A stretch of 64,000 nucleotides of DNA from Bactericera cockerelli (taxonomy: Eukaryota > Arthropoda > Insecta > Hemiptera > Triozidae): positions 26,763,732 through 26,827,731 of the forward strand of contig CM044963.1 of assembly GCA_024516035.1 (NCBI GenBank), read 5' to 3'. Below the pieces are notes generated by a model, which was given only the letters and a program-made list of their open reading frames with translations, searched no databases and was not told where the DNA came from. Made by a program: the position numbers and the translations under genes. This document shows, one piece after another, positions 59,801 through 64,000 of this stretch; position 1 is the stretch's first letter; every line of letters starts with the position of its first letter.

Positions 59801-62800
59801 TGCTTCTTACACTCCACCATTTCGATAACCAAATTGGGTTCAAATAATTTATTTTTACAGTGTCTTGTGATTTTTCTGAGCTTTCGTTTTTTAATAGCAC
59901 AATCCTTGTTGAACCATTTGTTTTTCCTTCTCCGCAAGTTATGTCCTCTCACTGTGTACAGATCAAGTTCTTTTGCTACTTTGTAAATACTGTTTTTCAA
60001 ATGTATATATAAATGTTTCGTGGTTAGTTCTTCTTTATTATCTCTATCTTCTATTTCTATCTTTATTTTCCGTGTGTATTCTTCTTTCTGTTCTGTGTTC
60101 CATCTAAGTATTTCTTCATTCTCTTTTTTATCTTGAGTTTGAGTCTCTTTTTCCCTAAGTACAATCATTTTCGTGTGTACAGGGAAATGGTCCGATTTTG
60201 TGGCCCAGCTGACATCTACTTCCATGTCCACGATATTGGGAAGATTTTTTATATTAGTCCAAACATAGTCATTGACACTCTTGCCCTTTCTATCTACAAA
60301 AGTAAAACTTCCGGGGGTATCACTTTTTGTTCTACCATTTAGCATATACAAACCATTACTTTCCATGGTTTCCATAATCATTTTCCCTCTTTTATTAGTT
60401 ACTTGATCCAATGAAATTCTCTCATTTGACACTAAGGTGCCTTCAAAAGCCTCAGATTCATCTTCTTGGTATGATCCTGTTCTTGCGTTAAAGTCTCCTG
60501 CCCATAGTACATGGCACCCTTCATGTGCATTGGAGATCAGGTCCCAGATATTCTCTAAGTATTCATTACTTTTGTCAATTTCTTTTTCTCTACAAGGTCT
60601 TAAATAAAATAACCCAATAATCAAATATGGAGTGGTATTTTCAATTCTGATTATGATACTTTTGCTATCCATAAATATCAGTGAGACATTGAACTGTTTA
60701 TTAATTAGAAGAAGCAGTCCTCCACTAGGTCTACCTTTAATTTCAGCTTTCTCAGCTGGTACTTGGTAGAAGTTGTAATTTTCTGATAGTCCTGAGTCAA
60801 GGCGTAGTTCAAATTCTACCCATGTTTCAAGAATACCTATTATATCAGCCTCATTAAAGGTTTTTATCACATAGGTCATTCCAGTTTCTGATTCCATGGC
60901 AATTCCAGAAGTACAATGATTGCTAGTCATGTTCTTTTGTCTGTGCAGGAGAGTTGTCTATTATCTTATTGACTACATTTGTAAGTTTACTTTGGACCAG
61001 TGTCACTGGAGATCCTATATTACTTTTGATTTTAGTAATTTTCTTCGTTTGTTTCTCAAGGTACCCTGGTGAGGTAGAAGCGGCTCTCTTGTTTTCTCTC
61101 TGTGTAGCTGCATCTTGATTTTCTTCCTCTATACCATCCATCTCATCCTCATTCATGTTTGTATCATCATCTGGGACTGAAACTTCCTGTCCATTTACAA
61201 AACAGTTTGTCGTACTTAATAACCGCATTCTTATTTTGTTCCCTGTACTTTTTGAGGAGTGGATATAACTTTTTTCTAGTTTCAACTACATCCTGGGGGT
61301 AGTCTTCTTTAATTGTTAATTTAGACCCCTTCAGTTTGTTGCAATTTGTCAGAATTTGTATTTTCTTTTTCCATGTTGTTAATCCAAACATCACATGTCT
61401 CTTGTCTTGTGACTTTCCAAATCTTTTTACAAAATCAATTTCAAAGCTCTCAATCTGAACCTGAAGTTTATTTCTTATCAGGTCGATGATTTTCTCTTCT
61501 AAAGCAGATGGATTTTCATTCTCGGCTTGGTCTAATCCAAAAATAATAAGATTCCTTTTCCTCTCAGACTGGTCAATTCTCCTTGCATTTGCTTCTGCTT
61601 TTTCTTGATTTGCAGCTACGTTCTTTTTAATCTCTATGATGTCCTGCGTTATCACTACAAGATTTTTCTTCATATTCTTGTCAATCTCTTCTGTATCAGA
61701 TTTGATTTTCTCTGTTTCTGCTCTAATAAGGTTATTGGTACCTTCTAGTTTCTTATCAAAATGTTCCATTATCTTATTTAATAATTGGTCTTCCTGTGTA
61801 CCCATTGTGAAGTAGTGAAATGTCTCTGAACAGTCTAGAGCCTCAGTTTTGAATCATATAAAAATCACTAAGATTAGGGATGCTTACCCGTGAGTCCTAT
61901 GTCTGGGTGAGGTCAATGTTTCCGAGCAGCATAGACAGCTTAATTCCTACTTATACCCCACTTACTCTACTTTAAACATATAAGATTGACTTTGGACCTG
62001 AAAATAAGAGAAATCAGATATCTTTATTAATATAAGTATCTTAACTTGGTTCTTCTTCTCAAGATTATCCTACAAACTGCTGCAAAGTGTGAAAGTTAAC
62101 AAATCTGGCACTGAATTATATTTGACTGTTCTTAGAAAATCTTCTAGGTCTATCTAAGTATAAGATTTATAAAGTTTTAACTTAAAATATTCAAATAATA
62201 TTTAATAATAATATATATAAAACAGAAAAAAGGACTACCTACCTACCTACCTATGTTTGTTTGTTTGTCCGGAGTTGTTTAGCCAAAACGGTAAGAGATA
62301 GCGAAAAATGTCTCTGAATTGACCCCCCCCAAAACCATTATCGCTTTGTCCAGAAAAATTATAAAAAGTTCAAAAAGGCATTGCTGTCCAGCAGTACGGC
62401 CATGCCTTAGTAAATTTGAAATTTAGTCCCGTTGCAAAGCACGGGCAAACGGCTAGTACAATATAATAGAAGAGAAAAATAATTAAAGAAAAAAATATAT
62501 ACATAATATAATTATGTCCTAACTAAAGGGCGGGGTTATTGTCTTTGGCAATCTCTTCCACCCAACCCTTAGGTGGGTTAGGTGGTAAAAAATGCTTTGA
62601 TCATTAACCTTGCTTAGTGGTTACCTTCCACTAAAGAGTGTTATTATTATTAGTTGTCCGGACTTCGCGACGGAATTGAATACTGGATATAAGAGAAGTA
62701 TTTCCAGGTCCAATTTACCTGTCTATAAAGAGAAAAAAAAGGAACCGACCTCAGTAGCTTGATCGGTAAGGCGGCGGACTTGCATCCTGGAGGTCGGAGG

Positions 62801-64000
62801 TTCAAGTCCCAAGTAGATCAAAGATTTTGTAATGCGAGTTAGAGTAGATTGTTTTTATTTTCAACTAATCTGATCTCTATTTTCTCTTCTGAACAGTTAT
62901 CTCACAGGCGGTCACCCATCCGTCTACCTCCAAACCCAACGTTGCTTCTCGTGACTCTTCTACCCAACCGAGCCAGCAAGCAAGTCGGGAGCAGACCAAC
63001 GGGGCGACATCGACGGGTAAGATAGGAAGACAGACTCGTAACCTGGGGGTCGGTGGTTCATCGTCATTTTTGTAGTGTGCTCAATAACGATGCAATATTT
63101 CCTCTTTGTACCGTGAAATTCACTCTTTGTCGGAAGTAGGTATTCCCCTGCACGTCTCTCGTTCGTTTCAAAAACCAGAGACTTGGAAATAGAATTGCAC
63201 AGATCCAAAGCGTCTGGTCCAAAAGATCCGAAAGTTTCAACGGTGAAGAGAGAAAATGAATTGGGAGTGGATTTGGCGATACAATTAGACTGCAATTTTA
63301 ACACTGCGAACTAATTGGATAGATCTAATTAGGTTGTAGTGTTAATTATAAGGGTTTCACTGAAAGCTGAAAGCCCTGCAACCAGGGTAGATAATAATCA
63401 AACTCATTTGGCGACGGCGACTTGCCTACTATTATTATTACAAAGAAATAGTCACAAATTCAGAAACAAGATTATCAAGAAAAAGTGAGGGATTTCTTTA
63501 CAATATATTTTCTGTTTGTTGATTTTTGTCACTCATTCACTTCCCACACTTCACAGGCAGCGAGAGCGAGCCCGCCCAATCCTCCTCGAGCTCGGAACTG
63601 ACCTACTACACACCCTCCAATGGGCAGCACACCCCGCCCACCTCCACGCCCCGCCCCCCCTCCACCATGCTAAGCCCCACCTCCTTCATCACCTACCTGA
63701 AGCAGCCAGGCGTGATGATCACCTCCGTCAACGGCACGGAGCTGACGACCGGCGCGACCTCTAGCGGCGAGTTCGCGAACATGCCCGACATTCTCAGCGC
63801 GAACTCAGGCATGCGCACAACGAAAGATCTACGTCTGTTCAAATGCGATACGTGTGGACGCGCCTTTCGACAGAAATCGACGCTGCTTCAGCACGAGCGA
63901 ATTCACACGGACACGCGACCCTATCCCTGCGCCGAGTGTGGCAAGCGCTTTCGTCAGCAAAGTCATCTGAGTCAGCACGTGCGCATTCACGCCAACGAGC
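47750..64000 (+). CDS. C2H2 zinc-finger protein gene (4 exons visible, 3' end outside)
   Basis: Exons 47750-47843, 54816-55043, 62897-63016 and 63557 to the window edge join in one frame (phase 1 at every junction) with GT-AG introns of 7.0, 7.9 and 0.5 kb. The product starts [20 protein letters not shown], has a Gln/Pro/Thr-rich middle, and reaches two C2H2 fingers at the edge. The layout, an N-terminal low-complexity activation-like region followed by fingers, is typical of a sequence-specific transcription factor. I do not recognise the orthologue. Introns 1 and 2 contain the Ty3/Gypsy element and the LINE. Confidence 0.75.
47864..48049 (+). repeat. 186-bp host segment, left copy flanking the Ty3 element
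   Basis: Identical, as far as I can read, to 52856-53041. It starts GGGGATTATACACGAGAAG, contains a complete family A SINE (47913-48043) and ends AACACAAATAT. Six C (48050-48055) separate it from the LTR. Confidence 0.9.
48056..48281 (+). repeat. 5' LTR of the Ty3/Gypsy element, 226 bp
   Basis: Begins TGTTGTATATTTTATG and ends GATCACAATA. It is identical to 52630-52855 over all 226 bp. AATAAAG at about 48158 is a candidate polyadenylation signal. The last 27 bp contain TTTGGCGACGAGG, which is repeated just outside as the probable primer-binding site (48283 onward). Confidence 0.9.
48402..52619 (+). CDS. Ty3/Gypsy Gag-Pol polyprotein
   Basis: One frame of 1405 residues. The Gag part (1-330) ends in two CCHC knuckles, [14 protein letters not shown] (about 287) and [14 protein letters not shown]. 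The protease has DSGA at about 397. Reverse transcriptase spans about 510-740, with RLCVDYK and the catalytic YFDD (about 685; most relatives have YVDD, YLDD or YIDD). RNase H has TDAS (about 833) and YTDN. Integrase has the HHCC finger (H-x3-H...C-x2-C, about 1044-1085) and DDE residues in HIDYAG, VSDNAS and NGLAERN (about 1109-1202). It resembles the Mag/K02A2.6-like lineage. Gag and Pol are fused with no frameshift. Confidence 0.93.
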   Translation: MDADQLKQILKSFQDQQTAFINQLVSQFKPSSQSNFSSIAPFENYDTDKEKFLNYIERFENYCRMKNVTEKDKIAQLLCVSIGSKHYNNLVAFLGPEKPVKNLTFDELLSCLKKLLIPKKNIVVSQHYFLNKIQKESQNIADFVSSLQRDIADCQFNVKCECNKSNSISGIFLRAQFIRGLRDDWVREQILQSDNLSFEDVVLKATALEASKIHNRELKSTNSNSNTSTYASSHAHDINTISNRSRSRTRKPRSSYSSSSSRTSLGHHSHSSNPRNVNFKALGIENCCLRCGRNNHKVSSCRTDRARLKCNSCHKQGHVAKVCLSTMLSQKKNSNYSTNTVDDYSPVYNNNYSSIQYGLSKVDIIQPQILDLFEVSDSDKYLIDVFLNGKIQRFEVDSGAKFTLLSQNDFQKLNLKLPLEKSHVSFRSYSGNIITPLGKINLRVAYGGKEIIGELYVVPTGHDAILGRQWIRGLAIELLKIDSNNKNNFPTLHIQHDNSIENILKQFASIFEEKVGCVPDFQVSLQLREHAKPIFTRERDVPYALQERVDKELDSLEADGIITQVTASDWGSPLVVIPKPDGGVRLCVDYKCGVNERLVQANFPIRRIDDVLHSLRHSRYFCKLDLYKAYLHLKVDEESSKIQTISTHRGTYRMNRLSFGIKTAPSDFNRILCQILKGLQGVEAYFDDIIIHGPSRQICLQNLVACLQKLTKYDLHINKNKCSFLLENIEYLGYVIQFNKISKNPMKVRAIQDVPSPSNPEQIKQFLGLVTYYSQFIPDFSNISYPLRCLLKKGQKWFWSSHCEAAFLKLKSELCSDRVLTPFDPSLPVILTTDASPHGIAAVLSHTVNGIEKPIAYASRSLTASEENYSQLDREALAIIFGVTYFYKYLFGRHFLLYTDNQPLARIFHPNKALPQMTSSRLLRYASFLSGFNYSVKFKRGEDNQNVDCLSRAPVLHQKVSNDQLIGDEVNQICAETLFQISSQTITAQTIKKETEKDPELQQILHDLKNTSNESEFTLVDGIIFRKDRLLIPKSLRPTVLNELHETHLGITKMKQLARRYVYWCNIDKDIERLVRSCHSCAMNRSNPPKVPVHPWDPPQDNWERVHIDYAGPFENHFFLVCVDAKSKWAEVKIIKNAPSSSSTINLLENIFSGHGYPTVMVSDNASIFQSEEFHYYCTTHGIFQKFIAPGHPATNGLAERNVQTLKHRLKAVSNEKLPINIKVQNILLRYRATPLSCGNSPAELYLHRKLRIRMDAIFPYHPQSSNIVPKPARSLSVGERVQVRVMSQWQFGVIKRKLGYRHYLVTLDSGRTIKRHINQLHSTLVEKKSVSFGPSQSFEIPRWNKTDHAILSNPQPSCSSHESQPSSTAPALPPVHVHPPQEVRRSQRDRHPPVRYGDYVVTYH
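52630..52855 (+). repeat. 3' LTR of the Ty3/Gypsy element
   Basis: Starts directly after the purine tract GTGGGGGAGAC and ends GATCACAATA; identical to the 5' LTR. Confidence 0.9.
52856..53041 (+). repeat. 186-bp host segment, right copy
   Basis: Repeats 47864-48049 and then continues into unique intron DNA (GATAACTTATTTG). The left copy is preceded by exon 1 and its donor, so the copied part is host DNA and not part of the element. Confidence 0.9.
53088..53250 (-). repeat. Dispersed single copy of the 92-bp unit (reverse)
   Basis: ATAGGGTGGCGTCATCGTGA, ATGACTCAGCACTTCTACCA, TTGACAAGGGCCCTCAG and CTACTCCCTGTTTACAGTCC, preceded by (ATC)n. Confidence 0.65.
53618..53855 (+). mobile_element. 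Non-autonomous Helitron
   Basis: Starts A/TCTTAACATATAAATG and ends with hairpin GCCCGCAAAGCGGGC, then GACAGCCCGCTAG/T. TC at the 5' end, a 3' hairpin and CTAG between A and T are the Helitron signature. An inverted relative is at 54185-54443. Confidence 0.75.
53866..53998 (-). repeat. Dispersed repeat G (reverse)
   Basis: ATGGTTGATCGCACATA, CCAACTTTGAAATAAAGTTG, GCTGGAAACCAGCATTC, CCAGCTGCAGCCAGGCTG. Confidence 0.6.
54185..54443 (-). mobile_element. Non-autonomous Helitron (reverse)
   Basis: On the minus strand it starts A/TCTTCTATACTTATAAAAG and ends GCTCGCAAAGCGGGC, GACAGCCCGCTGG. It shares the interior (ATTGGCGAAAAAGGATTTTT, CACTACAACACCTGCC) with 53618-53855 and has a better preserved 5' end. 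Confidence 0.8.
54473..54772 (+). repeat. Dispersed repeat K, two tandem copies of about 148 bp
   Basis: AGTATAAGCAGAAAAGTGAG, CATACCTGGACAGCTGTTTC and CATCAGCAGGTAATAGTTCT twice. It ends 40 bp before the acceptor of exon 2 of the zinc-finger gene. Confidence 0.7.
54816..55043 (+). CDS. Zinc-finger gene exon 2
   Basis: The acceptor is TTATTCTCGCAG and the donor G/GTAGGT; phase 1 in and out. The peptide [20 protein letters not shown] is followed by a Gln/Pro/Thr/Ala-rich stretch ([33 protein letters not shown]). It is GC-rich with C-ended codons, against AT-rich repeats on both sides. No domain; probably a disordered activation-type region. A hAT-like element begins 15 bp after the donor. Confidence 0.75.
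55059..55543. mobile_element. Non-autonomous hAT-like element
   Basis: CAGCGGTACCCAACCTTTTTG and, at the right, CTAGGTTGAGCACCGCTG are hAT-type inverted ends. The flanks CTCTCATA (55051-55058) and CTCTAATA (55544-55551) match at 7 of 8, an 8-bp hAT target duplication. A family C SINE is nested inside (55153-55348). Confidence 0.8.
55153..55348 (-). repeat. tRNA-headed SINE, family C (reverse), nested in the hAT element
   Basis: ATATCGCCTTATTTATACTG, TCCCAAATGGGATGATAACT, GTTTCGATCCCACGACC and ACTGAGCTACCGGGACA. Confidence 0.75.
55563..55745 (+). repeat. tRNA-headed SINE, family D (diverged)
   Basis: GTGCCCCGGTAGTCAAGTGC, GGGGTCCGTTGGTTTAAATC, AACATGAATTTTTCCTCAC, GACCACATAATAATA. Confidence 0.6.
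55796..56059 (+). mobile_element. Non-autonomous Helitron, left of the LINE
   Basis: A/TCTCTATATATAAAACAG at the start, hairpin CCCGTTGCAAAGCACGGG then CAAACGGCTAG/T at the end. (CTAC)n near the 5' end. A copy with about 98% identity and the same orientation is at 62210-62456. Confidence 0.85.
56209..57533 (-). repeat. LINE 3' end repeated three times, 450-bp units
   Basis: Units begin at 56209, 56659 and 57109 (450, 450 and about 425 bp) and are almost identical. Each unit ends with the last about 10 codons of the LINE ORF2 (RELIQSEYD and stop on the minus strand), so the repeat spans the 3' UTR plus the coding end. The unit next to the intact ORF lacks one copy of a 24-bp internal duplication. 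Confidence 0.9.
57502..60930 (-). CDS. LINE ORF2: endonuclease and reverse transcriptase
   Basis: 1142 residues. An AP-type endonuclease occupies about 1-260, with ETWVE (about 36), GDFNAR (about 145) and SDHFPVH (about 247). Reverse transcriptase spans about 490-790: [55 protein letters not shown] and the catalytic YYADD. An acidic insertion ([16 protein letters not shown]) lies before QGVMQGD. The C-terminus has [19 protein letters not shown], a CCHC-like knuckle, and ends RELIQSEYD. There is no RNase H domain. The frame is intact. The first endonuclease strand seems short. The start ATG overlaps the ORF1 stop (ATGACTAG). Clade uncertain (Jockey/I-like group or relatives). Confidence 0.9.
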   Translation of the reverse strand: MTSNHCTSGIAMESETGMTYVIKTFNEADIIGILETWVEFELRLDSGLSENYNFYQVPAEKAEIKGRPSGGLLLLINKQFNVSLIFMDSKSIIIRIENTTPYLIIGLFYLRPCREKEIDKSNEYLENIWDLISNAHEGCHVLWAGDFNARTGSYQEDESEAFEGTLVSNERISLDQVTNKRGKMIMETMESNGLYMLNGRTKSDTPGSFTFVDRKGKSVNDYVWTNIKNLPNIVDMEVDVSWATKSDHFPVHTKMIVLREKETQTQDKKENEEILRWNTEQKEEYTRKIKIEIEDRDNKEELTTKHLYIHLKNSIYKVAKELDLYTVRGHNLRRRKNKWFNKDCAIKKRKLRKITRHCKNKLFEPNLVIEMVECKKQYAESILKAKSDLNTELQNKLKNIGNRIQLWKTINEFKIRKPYKNNITQRQWKNFLKKMYPEPDGKAETCNMTDVRHQLLDSKISLEEVKKTIKKLKSKKSPGIDGITNEFYKNLPESGLEYLVTMFNEILETEETPQSWSEVLVHMIFKKGDPEDPMNYRGISLINTITKIFTSILEKRLSNWAEQCKIIDEEQAGFRKGRGCQDNIFNLYSALCINIREKKSKVYSAFVDFKRCFDSISHKLLWEKLFNLGVSGKIIRILEQLYTKATMEVRTHNSSRGEGTDKEKQTNLEEEDIDTEEEQVEGSGRSTKMNQGVMQGDSLSPLLFILFVSDLMEYLKKKGVRGVKINQLIYLICLYYADDLVILADSEEDLQKALNALEEYCLLNKLEVNTDKTKIMVFRKKGRLRKDIQFTYQKKTLEIVSQYTYLGVKFTPQVCFAENVKNMINKTTGAISTVNSLWARAKTHNWDAKMIVYQAVIKSTLLYGAEIWGLRYQEYIEKPQMKYLKAVFYWPQNTPNYVVRKETGLTKICFDVKKRALAWWLKILEMDESRLPKVCYNTLKEMSLLDPTDKTHNWVTQLRDVLRDLEASSLFDRDNSQDIKLEMENILGNYQGRIRMEDWGRIRGSRFNTQYQMLSEEGRDSAEEYLRYDAPLYKIRTISQLRVSSDKLVRITIHQKVHTLETENLCTMCNMKTPETLEHFMIICPIYRCYRSIILKHVLQEDNAKDKLIKILKVKSLEQVNDLYEYMEKALRYRELIQSEYD
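60923..61805 (-). CDS. LINE ORF1 (coiled coil, RRM-like), one frameshift
   Basis: The start at 61805 gives [20 protein letters not shown], a long coiled coil (about 1-95), then [20 protein letters not shown] and [18 protein letters not shown], which look like the RRM and C-terminal domains of L1-type ORF1 RNA-binding proteins. The frame stops at 61167; the remainder ([12 protein letters not shown] onward, basic C-terminus to 60923) is open in the next frame. The break is at a short T run (A run on the + strand, about 61196-61199) with one extra base. The repaired length would be about 294 residues. It overlaps ORF2 by 8 bases. Confidence 0.8.
61806..62205. other. LINE 5' UTR and junction
   Basis: Contains the upstream part of the LINE up to roughly 61980-62200. 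I cannot fix the 5' end. No gene seen. Confidence 0.45.
62210..62456 (+). mobile_element. Non-autonomous Helitron, right of the LINE
   Basis: Same as 55796-56059 except for fewer CTAC repeats and a few substitutions. The 3' end is GGCTAG/T and the 5' end is slightly eroded (TATATATAAAACAG). Confidence 0.8.
62528..62566 (+). repeat. Conserved tail stem-loop, copy o
   Basis: GGGCGGGGTTATTGTC, TTT, GGCAATCTCTTCCACCC. One G-U replaces a G-C in the inner stem. Confidence 0.55.
62574..62632 (-). repeat. SINE family D tail with stem-loop (reverse of copy l)
   Basis: GGGTTAGGTGGTAAAAAATG, CTTTGATCATTAACC, TTAGTGGTTACCTTCCACTA, then (ATT)n. Confidence 0.55.
62744..62857 (+). repeat. tRNA-headed SINE, family A
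   Basis: ACCGACCTCAGTAGCTTGAT, CGGTAAGGCGGCGGACTT, GGAGGTTCAAGTCCC. It ends 40 bp before exon 3 of the zinc-finger gene. Confidence 0.7.
62897..63016 (+). CDS. Zinc-finger gene exon 3
   Basis: The acceptor is TTTTCTCTTCTGAACAG and the donor G/GTAAGA; phase 1 in and out. The peptide [20 protein letters not shown] continues [19 protein letters not shown], which is Ser/Thr/Gln-rich and probably disordered. It links exon 2 and exon 4 in frame. Confidence 0.75.
63557..64000 (+). CDS. Zinc-finger gene exon 4 (partial; two C2H2 fingers)
   Basis: The acceptor is CACTTCACAG, phase 1. A Ser/Thr/Pro-rich segment ([20 protein letters not shown]) leads to finger 1, [20 protein letters not shown], with its RIH end, a TDTRPYP linker, and finger 2, [20 protein letters not shown], with its H. 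Both have C-x2-C-x12-H-x3-H spacing. Linker 1 is TDTRPY instead of the usual TGEKPY, so it has lost the conserved Gly and Glu. The exon runs off the window in frame, and further fingers are likely. Confidence 0.88.

Noticed and set aside
55796..62456. The two flanking Helitrons as a target duplication of the LINE
   Set aside because: Each copy is a complete Helitron with its own 3' end, much longer than a LINE target duplication, and more than 100 bp of other DNA separates them from the LINE ends.

Overview
The window is animal genomic DNA, most likely from an arthropod (an AT-rich insect, possibly a hemipteran). The species call is an inference from repeat style and gene content and is not secure. 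Spliced genes with canonical GT-AG introns, small GC-rich exons in AT-rich DNA, several tRNA-headed SINE families, a 5S-rRNA-headed SINE family, Helitrons, MITEs, one intact Ty3/Gypsy element and one nearly intact LINE rule out a prokaryote.

Two host genes are visible, both on the + strand. Gene 1 (coding about 13232-33110) is an ATF7IP/MCAF1/Windei homologue, the nuclear partner of the H3K9 methyltransferase SETDB1/Eggless. I can place ten coding exons with matching phases: a long acidic exon with three Myc-type nuclear localisation motifs, a coiled-coil exon, Pro/Ser/Thr-rich exons, a SUMO-interacting motif, and a C-terminal fibronectin type III domain. The reading frame is broken seven times, mostly beside short homopolymers, so either the assembly is locally inaccurate or this copy is decaying. 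Gene 2 (47750 to past the right edge) encodes a C2H2 zinc-finger protein. Its first exon starts in a perfect TISU/YY1 element with an insect-type initiator just upstream, and its last visible exon holds the first two fingers and runs off the window.

Layout: 1-12770 is gene-free and filled with SINE and MITE copies. 12771-33110 is the ATF7IP gene; its introns hold a 494-bp LINE-tail array, a 43-bp G-rich array, a 92-bp array, MITEs and a 1.16-kb transposon with eight copies of a 14-bp motif. 33111-47650 is intergenic, with a nested foldback element, a 24-bp array, purine tracts and 5S-derived SINEs. 47706-64000 is the zinc-finger gene; intron 1 carries the intact Ty3/Gypsy element inside a 186-bp host duplication, and intron 2 carries the LINE with a tandemly repeated 3' end, two near-identical Helitrons and a hAT-type element.

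The most interesting signals are in the repeats. SINEs with unrelated heads (tRNA and 5S rRNA) share a central domain, and many copies of several families share a 3' stem-loop. Both show compensatory base changes, which points to selected RNA structure, plausibly the site recognised by a partner LINE reverse transcriptase. Also notable are the head of an ATF7IP FnIII exon copied four times together with its splice acceptor, the last exon partly duplicated, the Ty3 element flanked by 186 bp of duplicated host DNA, and the motif-rich transposon at 28961-30124.
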